Shown here: positions 13,601 to 28,600 of the stretch, in pieces
How positions within the stretch are numbered: position 1 is the stretch's first letter
How the letters are laid out: each line of letters starts with the position of its first letter
DNA from: Antedon mediterranea
Lineage: Eukaryota > Echinodermata > Crinoidea > Comatulida > Antedonidae
Length of the DNA stretch: 64,000 bases
Reading direction: 5' to 3'
Assembly (NCBI RefSeq): GCF_964355755.1
Contig: NC_092675.1
Coordinates: 11,113,312 to 11,177,311 of the forward strand
Program-made: the position numbers and the translations under genes
Notes under the pieces: model-generated
The model's input: only the letters and a program-made list of their open reading frames with translations
The model's database searches: none
Told to the model about the DNA's origin: nothing

Positions 13601-16600
13601 CTTGGTACATTGGAAACGATTGGTAAGGCAACTTTTGAAAAGATCATATGCAGGCCCTCTGATTGGGATAATTTAAATAAAATAATAATGGGATAGTTTA
13701 AATAAAAGTATATTTCCGACCATCTAGAGATGTTATATTTTTAAAATCGCCTCAACTCGCCCCCAACCATGGTGGGCCTGAGTTGATGTGGACCTTCACA
13801 ACATCCTGGATCCGCCCCTTAATTGAGATAAAGTTTTTTTCTCATTATGTTGTCTTGTTGTATACGTATTACATTTTTATTTAGCCAAAAAAAACAAAAC
13901 TTAAAACTACAGAAAATGCCAATTTCGTGTGTTGATGTCCTTTACTGTTGTTGGCTAACAAATCTTGAATTGAACTACAGTTTCAAAGCTCTAGATCACT
14001 GTGCTCCACTTACTATCTGTCAGCTTTTAACTAAAGTCACTTCCAACGGCCGTATGAACACTAGGCAAATTACTAAAGGAGATCTTGTTTATCCATCGTC
14101 CTCACCTTGAAATCTTTAAACTTTCTTTTAGTTTCAATGCTCCTTCTTTCTTTAACTCTCTACCTTTTTAAGCATTCGTAACTCTTACAATTTCTTCTTC
14201 TTTAAATCTCTTTTGAAAAAAACCCTGTTTCTCTCTCTCTGATTTTATTTCTTTTTTTCCTTCTTTCATTGTAGGCCTACTGTATATTTATATATATATA
14301 TTTATTTATATTTTATATTTATTATTTTTTATATTTTTGTTAATTTTGTATTTTTATAGTTTATTTTGTATTTTCTGTTTGTAATGTTTGAGGGTACCTA
14401 ATGATCAGCTTATGCTGGATGGATCAATAAAATATTGTTGAAATAAAAAAAAATAAACATAACTTTAGATTTGGGATGGGGGGTGGGGGAATTAAGTTTA
14501 AGGTGTGGGTGTATAAAAAGGGCTAAAAGTACTAGGTGAAAATTGAGCTAGGATAGACATAACTTTAGATTTGGGATGGGAGAATTAAGTTTAAGGTGTG
14601 GGTGTTTAATAAACAGGGCTAAAAGTGCTAGGTGAAAATTGAGCTAGGATAGACATAACTTTAGATTTGGGATGGGGGGTGGGGGAATTAAGTTTAAGGT
14701 GTGGGTGTTTAATAAACAGGGCTAAAAGTGCTAGGTGAAAATTGAGCTAGGATAGACATAACTTTAGATTTGGGATGGGGGGTGGGGGAATTAAGTTTAA
14801 GGTGTGGGTGTTTAATAAACAGGGCTAAAAGTGCTAGGTGAAAATTGAGCTAGGATAGACATAACTTTAGATTTGGGATGGGGGGTGGGGGAATTAAGTT
14901 TAAGGTGTGGGTGTTTAATAAACAGGGCTAAAAGTGCTAGGTGAAAATTGAGCTAGGATAGACATAACTTTAGATTTGGGATGGGGGGTGGGGGAATTAA
15001 GTTTAAGGTGTGGGTGTTTAATAAACAGGGCTAAAAGTGCTAGGTGAAAATTGAGCTAGGATAGACATAACTTTAGATTTGGGATGGGGGGTGGGGGAAT
15101 TAAGTTTAAGGTGTGGGTGTTTAATAAACAGGGCTAAAAGTGCTAGGTGAAAATTGAGCTAGGATAGACATAACTTTAGATTTGGGGTGGGGGAATTAAG
15201 TTTAAGGTGTGGGTGTTTAATAAACAGGGCTAAAAGTGCTAGGTGAAAATTGAGCTAGGATAGACATAACTTTAGACTTGGGATGTGGGAATTAAGTTTA
15301 AGGTGTGGGTGTTTAATAAACAGGGCTAAAAGTCCTAGGTGAAAATTGAGCTAGGATAGACATAACTTTAGATTTGGGATGTGGGAATTAAGTTTAAGGT
15401 GTGGGTGTTTAATAAACAGGGCTAAAAGTGCTAGGTGAAAATTGAGCTAGGATAGACATAACTTTAGATTTGGGATGTGGGAATTAAGTTTAAGGTGTGG
15501 GTGTTTAATAAACAGGGCTAAAAGTGCTAGGTGAAAATTGAGCTAGGATAGACATAACTTTAGATTTGGGATGTGGGAATTAAGTTTAAGGTGTGGGTGT
15601 TTAATAAACAGGGCTAAAAGTCCTAGGTGAAAATTGAGCTAGGATAGACATAACTTTAGACTTGGGATGGTGGGTGGGGTGTGTAAACAGGGCTAAAAGT
15701 GCTAGGTGATTATTATTACCTCCGCCAAGGAGGTTATGTTTTCACCCCTGTATGTTTGTGTGTGTGTTTGTGTGTTTGTGTGTGTGTTTGTGTGTGTGTC
15801 TGTGAACAGCCTGGAGGCCACAGTTTTTATCCGATTCTAACCAAATTTGGACACAATGATCTATGCCCAAAAAGCTCGGACGAGTTCGAATTTGAGGGGA
15901 AAGGTCATAGGTCAAGGTCACAACTAACAAAAAACTATTTTACTGCCTAGAGACCACAGTTTTGATCCGATTCTCACCAAACTTAGCCACAATGATCAAT
16001 GACACATCATATAATTGTGGTTAAATTTTGAAGGGTCAGGGTCAAAGATCAAGGTCCACAAAAAAAAAAAAATAAAAAAAAAAAAAAAAAAACAAAAAAA
16101 AAAACCCTCAGTGGGACTTGAACCAGCGATCTCAACTGTGAGAGGCTGGATACATAACCATTACACCACACTGTCATCCACAACTTTGTAGTGTGCAGTT
16201 AACATATTTACACTTAGAACTAATAAAAAAAAATGTTAAAAAAAAAATATTCAGGGGGAATTTTATGTAGGGAATTTTACAGTAGGCGGAGGTTTGTACT
16301 CTCGGAGTACCCTCTAGTTTTGTCTATATTATTATTCTAGACCTGGTTGTTTAGGTTTTATACAAAGTGTACGTATTGCTAAATTTACTTCGTCATTTAA
16401 TATTTGACCCCCTGGATTATATCCATAATAAATTGTATGTAGTAATAATAGAATGTGTGTATTACATGACTATTAATTATGCAGTTTTGACAGATTGGCA
16501 CTTGAATGAATTTGAATAAAAGGTGCTGTTAAGTTAATGGATTTGAATATAACACATTATGTTTATCTTGTAATGATTGATGTATGATATTAGTTTGTTT

Positions 16601-19600
16601 CAATGTAAAAGTTAATCAGGCAGTCACTGCAATAAACATGGAAAGGGTTGCCCAAAAAGTTTGCTACTGTACTACTTCTAAAGCTCTGTCTACACTATCA
16701 AACTACTAGTTTGCTACTGTACTACTTCTAAAGCTCTGTCTACACTATCAAACTACTAGTTTGCTACTGTACTACTTCTAAAGCTCTGTCTACACTATCA
16801 AACTACTAGTTTGCTACTGTACTACTTCTAAAGCTCTGTCTACACTATCAAACTACTAGTTCACTGTACTACTTCTAAAGCTCTGTCTACACTATCAAAC
16901 TACTAGTTTGCTACTGTACTACATCTAAAGCTCTGTCTACACTATCAAACTACTAGTTCACTGTACTACTTCTAAAGCTCTGTCTACACTATCAAACTAC
17001 TAGTTCACTGTACTACTTCTAAAGCTCTGTCTACACTATCAAACTACTAGTTTGCTACTGTACTACTTCTAAAGCTCTGTCTACACTATCAAACTACTAG
17101 TTTGCTACTACTTCTAAAGCTCTGTCTACACTATCAAACTACTAGTTTGCTACTGTACTACTTCTAAAGCTCTGTCTACACTATCAAACTACTAGTTCAC
17201 TGTACTACTTCTAAAGCTCTGTCTACACTATCAAACTACTAGTTTGCTACTGTACTACTTCTAAAGCTCTGTCTACACTATCAAACTACTAGTTCACTGT
17301 ACTACTTCTAAAGCTCTGTCTACACTATCAAACTACTAGTTTGCTACTGTACTACTTCTAAAGCTCTGTCTACACTATCAAACTACTAGTTCACTGTACT
17401 ACTTCTAAAGCTCTGTCTACACTATCAAACTACTAGTTTGCTACTGTACTACTTCTAAAGCTCTGTCTACACTATCAAACTACTAGTTCACTGTACTACT
17501 TCTAAAGCTCTGTCTACACTATCAAACTACTAGTTTGCTACTGTACTACTTCTAAAGCTCTGTCTACACTATCAAACTACTAGTTTGACAAAACTAAAAT
17601 CTATGATGTGCTCAAATAATAATGGTACTAATATACCCAAATATTGTAGTGATATGACATCATCAAGTCCATATATGTGCACATCACATTTTTTTGTCAC
17701 ATAAAGTTTGATAGCGTAGACAGAGCTTTTAACAGCTTTTTAAACAGTAAACAAAATGTGTTTAATTAATGCAGTAACTGCAGTAGAATAATTACCTCCG
17801 CCAAGGAGGTTATGTTTTCACCCCTGTATGTTTGCGTGAGTGCGTGTGTGTGTGTCTGTGAACAGCCTGGAGGCCACAGTTTTTATCTGATTCTCACCAA
17901 ATTTGGTCACAATGATCTATGCCTCAAAAGGTCGGACGAGTTCGAATTTGAGGGGAAAGGTCATAGGTCAAGGTCACAACTAACAAAAAACTATTTTACT
18001 GCCTAGAGATCACAGTTTTTATCCAAATCTCACCAAACTTAGCCACAATGATCAATGACTCATCATATAATTGTGTTAAATTTTGAAGGGTCAGGGTCAA
18101 AGATCAAGGTCCACAAAAAAAAAAAAAATAATAAGAAAAAAAAAAAATTCTCTGTAAGACTTGAACCAGTGATATCAACTGTGAGAGGCTGGATTCATAA
18201 CCATTACACCAAACTCTTATCCACAACTTTGTAGTGTGAAGTTAGCCTATTTACACTTAGAACTAATATAAAAATATAAAAAAAATATATATATTCCGGG
18301 GACATTTTATGTAGGGGAGGTTTGTACTCTCGGAGTACCCTCTAGTTTAAACATGGTTCCTACTTAAGTATTCTATAGTCTATTGATTAGTCTTATGTAA
18401 GTCAAAATCATCAACAAACAACATGTCTACTACCACCATTTTGGATCATTTCTTTTGGTTACCAGCATTTGCAAGATACCTTGCATGGCTACAGTATTGG
18501 GTCACACTGCAATATTTGACATTTTAACTTTTGACATGTAACTGTTTACAGCTGTATTATAACACCAATTGAATGTTGAAAAAAGTAATCATTATTAACC
18601 TCACCTCCCATTGCAGCAAACGATGGGTCAATGTGTAGTGGATTATGGTCCCCACTCAGCCTATAGATGGCAGCTTGGTCCACAGTTGTTATCTGTTTAA
18701 CAGATGCATCAGGAGCTCTACTAGGTGTCTTGTAGGATTGCTATATATAAAATACAAATATAGTAAGACTATATATTAGATAGCCTTTGTAAATATGTGA
18801 CATGATTGGTTGAAACTGCATCACATGACTACTGCTGCGAAGATCGTAAAAAATATATTTCCTCGAGTACGATGATATTGACGGAGTAATCTTTGGGTCA
18901 TTTTCCTGTCATTAAACATATAAAATCCAGGAAATTCTCGAGTACAATGATATTGACTGTGTAAATTTCGTGTGGCAACACTTGTGTGTTTGCCGATAAA
19001 TAAACAAAAGTCATCTACTGAGACGTGAACTTGCGAAGATCAGTCCACATCATCACGAGACAATGTTTTACCCGCTGCGTCATGCTTGCTTGAAGAAATT
19101 AATCAATTAAACTATTTAAACTATAACTACTGTACATAGCGCCCTCATTTCTTATTTGCCCTCCCTAGATGTGATGAAAGACAGTTTGTGATTGGTCAAT
19201 ACTCACGGTAGTAACCTGGTATGCGCGGCATGCTAAAATTGGGCTCGTCAAAGACGAATTATTATTATTAATGAAGGCTTATTGATGGAAATTTTTCTGT
19301 TATTATTTAAGTGAATATTTTATTGCCAAGGAATCATTAATTAGTAATTATCTATATATTATTCTTCGCAAGGTAAGGTACTGTAAATGCAACGCCTAAC
19401 TATAGGCAGGCTTATTACATAAAGTGCATTTCTTTGAGGTCCCCAGAACATATACTAAAAGTCCCAACAAATCCGAATAGGGGAAAACGTCTAATGGCCG
19501 CCAAAATTAAAAAATTTGACATATTTTTACTTCTAAACTTGATAGGTGGTACAAGCATGTTTAGAATGGTTCTGAATGCAATACGGCCACCAGAATTCAA

Positions 19601-22600
19601 TAATTCTCACTTAGCGGATAACCATTGTGATTGTGGGGATTTTTTTTTTAGAATTCTGTTTTTCTGCAACTTTTGTCTGGAAGGTTATTTTGATACTTGT
19701 ACACAGTACATTTTGTGACTTTGAAGGAATAGAGACCTAATGTGATGAGCAGCAACCTTCGTTTTATGACATCAGAGCCGCACAGCACAAATTACAACGG
19801 GTTACAAAATTTTCTGATTGATCATAAATTCAGAACCAAATATTTTTAACTTGAATCCGTGATATTGAGCAATTTTTACGTGTTTGCATGTTACGCGCAA
19901 TAAAAAATTATATTAATTTTGCGCACGTCTCAGGCCATATTGAGAATTTCAAAATTGTTTTTTGCATTGCATGTGCGTACTTGTGCACATACTGTCTTAG
20001 CCGGTTTTTTTTCTTCAAACCTTTTGGGATAAATTCCATTCATTTTTATGTACTTTAATTGCAAAATAACAACGCACATTTGTGGATGATTTCTGGTATG
20101 TTTGGCTTACAAGAACGATGATAATTCCCATTCTATTCAAGAAATTCATAATTTCACAAATTATTGTGAGGTGTCAAATATAAGTTTTGACACCCCCTTG
20201 GGAATTATGTTTTGCTCAAGGGAATATATTTCCCTCAGCAGGGATGTCAAATCTTATATTTCACCTCTAAGCAGGCAATATCTGTATAATATAGCATTCT
20301 AAATAAATTACATATAGTTTGCAATGATTTTACTAGAATCACTGGTTACGACGCTTTATATATTCATATGTCTAATTGAATGTTAAATTCAACCAATCAA
20401 ATTTAAAGTCAAATTGCATGTTGAGAAAGTTTACCTTAATTTTATCGGAATTTCTCTTCCCTCCAAAATGTCCAGCTCCAACAAGGAATGTTATAAACTG
20501 ATTATAAGCTACCAGCTGTTTGGACTCATCAAATGTTTCAACTATAATGTCAAAAAGCAATTACAAATTTTATACAGGGGCCATTTTGAACACAGTTTTT
20601 TAAAATTTGACTGTTACAGCTGTTGTGAGTATTGTATTACTGTATTCACTTTAAACAGAAATTATTAAAATTTCTGGATGTCAAAACATATATAAAGTAC
20701 ACATAATTGTCAGTTAGTTTATTAATATTTTCCCCCATTTCCTCAAAACACTGTACATTTTCCTGCCAAGTGGTAAATGAACTTGGAATATCATGGTTTT
20801 GAGAACGGACATGCTATCTTGAAACTTACTTCCAACCACTATGACCGCTCCAGAACCTTTATCAAGGATGTCAAGAATTGTAGCAACACTGGTCAAAGTG
20901 CCTGATGATGGTAGAGGGCGATATAACTCAAGGTACTGCTCACCATGTAAAATCTAGATATAACAAAAATTATTACAAATAGATGCAATGTTAAATATTA
21001 TTTAAAAGTAGTACATTATGATGAGCACTAAGTGCATATAATATGTGCGCTATATAAATTATTATGAAATAACATGTGTGTATTCACGACACCTTAAAAT
21101 AATGGCTTATACCCTTTTCACATTTCCAAAAAGTAAAAACTTGTAACAATGCGCAACCATGTTTGCATAGGGTAAGGACAATTTTTTGGACGACAGGCTG
21201 GTATTAAACCGACTAAATAGGGTGTAACTTTCTCCCAAGGCTTCTCACAGTTCGTGTATGCATGTATAAAAATGTGTAATAAATCGGGAGATCAAACCTG
21301 GTTAACAAGTTGCAAAAAGGGTATTAGTCATGTTACATCAATCAATATTTACCTTGGTAACGTCAATATCTTCCAAACCGGGTATGGAACTGCCAAATAG
21401 ACCCATTGATGCTATTTGTGCTGGAATTACACCATATGATGGCAACACACAAAACTCATCGTTTAATTCAAAAAGAAATTTTAAGTGATCTGTTTGAGAT
21501 GTTGAAACACCAACTAAGACAAAAAACATAACACAATTTTTATAATGTTAATCTCTAATACCCTCTCTATATATAAATACGGTTTGATTTAAAAAAGAAT
21601 TAAATTGTTTTAAAAGTTTTAATGACTAAATTGATTATTATGTACTTACCCCCAAGTGCATACAATATAGCATCTCTAGAAGTGTAACTAAATGTGGCAG
21701 GTGGAAACTGAAAACCAATTGCTTTACTCTGAAAACAATTTATTGTTAGAATATGTGTGGATAAACTTCTACCAGTAGATAAAAAAATGTATCTGGGTTT
21801 GAACAGTTGTATTTGTTCAAGCTAGTTTCAAATATTTTTATACAAATTATGCAAGTCACTATATTAAAGGACAACTTTACAGAGAACTACATGACAACGT
21901 ATTAGGGAAAAATTGCTAGTAAACACACTTTTTAAATAAATCGTAACAAATATTTTTGTTGAATTTTGTATTCTGCAATTAACAGACTAAACATTTTGGC
22001 TAATTTAAGCCTAATGCAGGTCAAATTAGCAATTGAAATGACGGGTACATATCTCTTGTATGTTAACAACAGTGAAAACTCACGAGGTAGATATATGCTA
22101 TGCATACATGACGTCACAGCAATTTACAGCGCAAAACTGTAAATCATACTTGAAATCATATGTCAAAATATGGTTCTTGGTAAAGTTGTCTTTTAAGTAT
22201 TGGTGGCAATAATATTATATTTTTATTATATGGTTTATTGTTCATATATTTTTTCAGGGTTGTGAGCCACTGATTTGTGTTACATGTTACATACTGGATT
22301 GAATCCATCTCCTGATGTTTCTTCATTATTAGATGATGGTTCCTCTGATTGATTGTACTCCTCTAGAGCTTGCAACATCACCATATTTGCATCTAAAATT
22401 ATATTTATCACCATTATACAATTTTGTTCCATTTTGATTGATATAAATTTACTAGGCACCTAGATAAAATCAGTTTAAACTAGACATGAAACTCGTCACT
22501 TTGACGAGTTAGTTATCCGCACGACAGATGCCACGTGCACGTCATACGTTAAAAACTATAATAAGAGGTGGTCCTGTATTTTCGCCTTGTAGCCTATTAT

Positions 22601-25600
22601 AATTATACAGTACACTGTGTATAAAAGGAGACATTAATTCTACATGATACAGAGGGCGGCAAACAACAATTTGCTCACATCAGAGACTATGCTGGTGTAC
22701 ATTGTACTACTGTATTATTATATGACATATTAACTGAATTATGGGACCTGCCTTTAATTCAAATATTTAACATGATGACGTCATAAAAAAAACAACACAA
22801 CGATAGCAATTTCTGAAGAAAATTATCTTAGCAACAACATATTAACGTGTAGAAGAAATTTGAATACGTAAAATGTTGGTGCGCGCACATTTAAATGTGA
22901 TGAACTATTACGCAAAATATGAAAATACGACTTTTTTTATTCAACTGGCAATATGATGACGTCACAACATCCGATTGGCAAAATGTTTACATGAATTCGT
23001 ATCTACAATCCTATAGCTTCCAGAAAACGTTTTAATCGTGATTATCACATTTTATTCTTACGAGCTATTACAGATTAAAATTTACTGTAAAGATGAAATT
23101 AATGACCCACGTAATTAAAATTTTTAGGCATGATGACGTTATAAAAATTAAAATATTTTTATCTCATGCTAAAGAAAGTTGATTAACCTAGACAATATAT
23201 AAATATAGGAGAAAAAGGAATACAGATAAGCGTGATGCGCTCCATTGAATGTGATGAGCAATAACGAAACAGACAAAAATCCTATATTTTACATTCGTGT
23301 GGCCATACGGTTACGTCACAATGTTTTTTTAGCCTTATCGATGCATGATCCGATATCTGCAACTCATCAACTTCTAGATTTTGTAATAAAAATAAACGGT
23401 TCACGGTTTACTTTAGAAACTATGACTGTTTAAAAAAAGACATTATTTTGATGATTTTTTAAGCTTTTTCATAAAAAACGCGCACAAATTGTCTAATTCA
23501 ACGTGTTCGTATGGCGTTATTTAAACTGGAAAAGTTCTAAATTGTTTTCAAAATTACTAGGAAAGGCTTGAAAAATATAATTCAAGAGAAAAAAATATGT
23601 TTTTATCGCTACGTGCGCACCGCGTGCGTAAAAAATCGCGCGCCCGTGGGAATTTTTGACATGCTCAAAATGACATGAAACGCGTAAAAAGTTGATTAGA
23701 AATTAATTTTGCGCATTTTGAAATTTTAAATGCGCGTGCGCGCGTAACTTCTTGTGAAACATGCCATTTTTAATCTGTAGAAAGTTTGCCCCTGATATGA
23801 CTTAAATTTTGTCAAAGTGTCAATACTAAATGACTTTTGGTTTTTAATCTATGATCAATCATTGAAATTCATAAAATTGCGCGTAAGTCACGTTGCGCAA
23901 CTATGACGTCATTCAAAAATAGGAGGTGCACAATTTCACGTAAATGCCCATATGTTGTCAAAGTTATGAAATGTTATGTTTACACATTTTAGAGAAACGC
24001 GACTCACAAAAAGGAAGGAAGGAAAGAAGAATAATACAGAAAAAAAATGTTGATCTCATACAATAACAAGGAGTTATCCGCTTGGTATACCAAGCGGATA
24101 ACTAATAAGCAATCACTGTATTAGGTTAAATATTATGGATGATCACCCAAAGGTAGCCATTATTAGCATTATCAAAATATTTTTTTTGTCAATTAGATAT
24201 TATTACCATCCTGTTTGTGAAATCAGATATAATGTAAAGGGTGGTAGTAGACCTGAAGTATACTCGAGGATATACAGTATTATTATTATTATTATCTCGA
24301 TTTCGCATATTATTGATTCAAATTTGTATTAACAGTATATTGTACAGTATAGGTGTTTTATTTTTAGTTTTAAGAACAAAAAAATTAGAAAAAAGTAGAA
24401 GAGGATGTCTACAGACGTTGCAGTAGAGATAACTGAGCAGTGTTTATAATGGTACAAACATGCTAACTGACTGGGCTGAATACTTCTATTATACGAACCT
24501 ATCATAATGGTACAGTCCAATCGCATTTACCTTGAATACTTGATGGGTAAGATGGCTCAGAAAAATCTGTTGCAATATCCCAGTTTTGACAAACTACAAT
24601 TTAATATAAAAGAAATGACATACAAGGAGAACCATTGAAAGAGACATCAAAATAATTCCATACAGTAAGATCTTTTCATCCTTTAATAGTAAGTAATTAT
24701 TTGTGATAGAACCGACTGGTTTTGACTATGTTGATTTTGAGGGAAAAGGAATAAAGTAAAGTATAGACAAAAAGTGCACTTACTTTCTTCTGGTGTGAAA
24801 TTAACATTTTTTTTCCGTACCACAAGACCTTTACTTCTTTGCAATCTCACTGTTTAAGAAAAAAGATTAATTTCAATAACAAAACTAAAATTAGAAAGCC
24901 ACTCTGAGAGTGCATACCTCCGCCTACTGTAAAATTCTCCTACATAAGATTTCTCCGGTAAAAAAATATATATATTTGTGTGTGTCTTAATGCTGTTTGT
25001 GATTTACGCTAATTTAAAAAAAAAAAAACCTTTGTCATACACCTCAAAAGTATGCAAAATTTGAGATGATTTTTCACAGATTTTACATATTTTTATTTGC
25101 TTCAATGAAACATTTTACAAAAAAAATGACAACAAAAATTTGACCCTCGATCCCATTTCTCAATATTGCATATGTAATGAAATTAAAATGTCTGTAGCTA
25201 TTTTATTCTGCCTTCAAATGGCTCAGATACAAGTTTCTAATAGCCGACATAGGACTGTTTAGTAAATCTCAAAATCACACCTCAAGTATGCAAATTAAAG
25301 TTACATGAAATATGCAAATTAGAGGGGTGAAATTAAAGGTTCCTATATCGAAAACCACTAAGGCTAGAGAGTTGATTTTTTCAAAAACTTCAAAATGTAC
25401 ATATTTATATTTGCATAAATGAAACATTTTACAAAAAAATGACTGGAAATACAACAATTGACCCTCAACCCCATTTATCAATGTTTGCATACATAATGCG
25501 ACTAAAATGTCTCTAGGGACTTTGTTTGGACTCAAATGACTCGGATACAGGTTTCCTATAGTCGGCATAGTACCGCTTTGTAATTCCCAAAATCATGCCT

Positions 25601-28600
25601 TTATCATGCACCTCAAAATTATGCTAATTAGTAGTACAAATTACATGAAATATGCAAATAAGGGGGTGAAATTACAGTCTTCCCATATCTCGAAAAACAT
25701 TAATGCTAGAGAGTTGATTTTTTCAAAGCCTTATTCAGAATGTACATATTTATACTTGCTCTAATAAAACATTTTACGAAAAAATTATCGAAAGTATGAC
25801 ATTTGACCCTCAACCCTATTTCTCAGTTCAAATTGCGCAAGAATATCATTGCGTAATTTAAAAAAAACTATTTTAACGTTTAGGGGCGACTTTGCGATGA
25901 GCGACTTTACAATGGAGCCACTTTACGATGGGGCAAATGTGTCGGGGCGACTTTGTTTTGGTGCGACTGCGATGGGGCGACTTGACTAGCCTCTGTATGC
26001 ATGCATATGGAAATAGGCAAGATTTTCATATACCGTACATGATAGTCCTGGTTCATAGTCAGCCCTAGAAAATGAACATCATTTGCATTGATTTTATATA
26101 ATGATCATAACATACAACAATAACAAGATATATATTATTTAAATAATATGCAATAAAAGTCACTTAAATAGACATATACACAGTGTATTGTAACTTGAAG
26201 AAATGTGGGGATTTCCAGTATTCATAAAACGTTCACTTGAAGTAGAGACTGATTACGATGTAATAAAGGCAATAAAACAAAATAATATCATCTTCATTAG
26301 TAAATAAAAAATGAAATATCATTGTTTTTTTTTTATTAAAATACCATTGTTTTGATTGTAAACAATGAAATTAACAAAGTTATTAATTAAAAAGCCTGAT
26401 TAAATGTAGAACAAAAGAGTTAAGGAACCGTTTTGTTCTACCTAGAGCAGTCCTCAATCGGCTTCCAGATCTTAACCATTGATAACTATTGCATAATGAA
26501 CCATTATTTATCTGTCTGCAAACCAATGAAAATACCTACAGTAGATTGCTCTAAAAAGCATTACCTTCCATGAAGAAAGCCATATAACTCACACTAGAGG
26601 CACTTGACAGGACCCAGTTGGAATGGACTCAATAATCAAATAAAATTTCTCCTACTAAAAACCTTACTAATGAAAGTAATGTGCAAGTATGGTGCCTCAC
26701 CTGTGACACTCTATATTTGGCCTGCCACATTAATTCTAAATTACAATCAGGTCCATGGTAGTAATACTGTTGCGAACCCCTGGCGTACATAAAATATATA
26801 ACTGCATAATGCAAAGTGCTTACATTTTGCATACCAGCCTGCTCCACATTCAATAATCTCCCCATTTTCATTACAAGACTCATGACATAGGTAAACAACG
26901 ACAGGTGCTACATAGAAGGGTTTCAAAGCTTCTACCATCTCTGAAAAAAATATTTCAAAATAGGTGTTGTTATTATTACTACTACTATTATTACTAAATT
27001 ATTACTACTAGATGGCACGCTCGCTTCGCTCGCGTACCATCTAGGTCGTGCCCACAGATGGTTCTCGAATACACAGTATTTTCCAGCGAGAAAAAAATGG
27101 AGATTTCAAATGTACGTACTGCAGGACTATAATACATTGTCGTTTACAGAAACGAATAGTCAGCTAAAATTAGCACCCTGGGAATTACTTCCGAGAGAGA
27201 AACAAAATGAGTCAAATTTTTTTATTTGGACTCATTTAAACAAACCCAATTTGTGTTTTGTATGTAACATTAAGGGTTGAGGGATGGGGGAAGAAGATAG
27301 GTACAAAGAGGAAACATTTTAAAATATATTCTTATCCACTCAGTAACGAAATATTGTTTTGAATGTTTTATAGGCCTATAAATAATATACCACTAAATAC
27401 AGTAAAACATTTACGATTTAATACTTTGTTAAAACTAATAAATAGTAAAAAATAGAAAAACTAATAAATAAATTGAAATAGTAAAGTACATGTAACGATA
27501 CACCACTACGTACGTTTATATATTTTTAAATTATTAATTAATACAAACGTTGAGAAGCAACTGTCAGTAATAACGTTTATTTATTTGTATATTATATGTT
27601 TATAATCTAACAGTAGGGCCTACCCACACTCACAGTAATAAAGTTTATTTGTATATTTGTTTATATTATATCTAACAGTACCAACACTCACACAGTAAGA
27701 AATTTGCGATTCAAATTGCGATCAAAAGTGGTTAATACCTTAACAGTATTGTACAGCATTGCAATACTATTTATGTTTATTCTCAAAGGGGGCCCATAAA
27801 TCTAAATCTATACCTGTATGGTTAAACCAAATAATTTGGAATATTCCATTCATCACAAATCAATACATTTTTAAAAACGTATATTACGTGTATCAAAATA
27901 GCATTTTTTAAAGAAAATCGGCTTGTCTTCAACATTATGATGCTGTACTCGAACTGTTCAACCGGTTTTCAGCTATTAAAAACAATTATCGTAGGAGGAG
28001 ATAGGAAAATGCGAAGTGTCCTCGTATTATTGTGTGCGGGTATTTTTCAAATTGACATCCATTAGACAGTGTATACCACGATCGGAAAACACCCCTACAG
28101 TATTTGGGGCAAATCGTTGAACCTAAATTCGTTTTAATCGTCAATAACTAATTATCGAACTCAATTTAATTAGTAAACAGGGTTACATCAGGTGGTTAAA
28201 ATCAGTACCGAAAGTACGAACCAACTTTATATACCATCGAGTAAACATTCTAGAAATAACGCACGATTTACCGAATTTTGCCCTTACGTAAATTTATATA
28301 TAGATTATTACTACTACTATTATTACTAAATTATTACTATTATTATTACTACTATTATTACTAAATTATTACTATTATTACTACTACTTTATTACTAAAT
28401 TATTACTATTATTACTACTACTATTATTACTAAATTATTACTATTATTACTACTACTATTATTACTAAATTATTACTATTATTATTACTACTACTATTGC
28501 TACTGGTACTAGTATTACTAGTGTTGTTGCTGCTGCTGATGATACCACTAATTCTATCATTACCATTTATATGCATTGAATGAAAAGCTAGACACATTAC

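Noticed and set aside
15699-15950. Open stretch with CVCVCVC and [20 protein letters not shown]
   Set aside because: It lies wholly inside a repeat with a (TG)n run, recurs in the second copy at 17812-18006, and has no domain; chance coding.
16105-16175. Functional tRNA-Glu gene
   Set aside because: The A and B boxes and anticodon loop are there but the acceptor stem does not pair, and a second copy sits in another repeat.
16660-17590. CRISPR array
   Set aside because: Regular repeats without unique spacers, in an animal genome, and derived from a MITE end.
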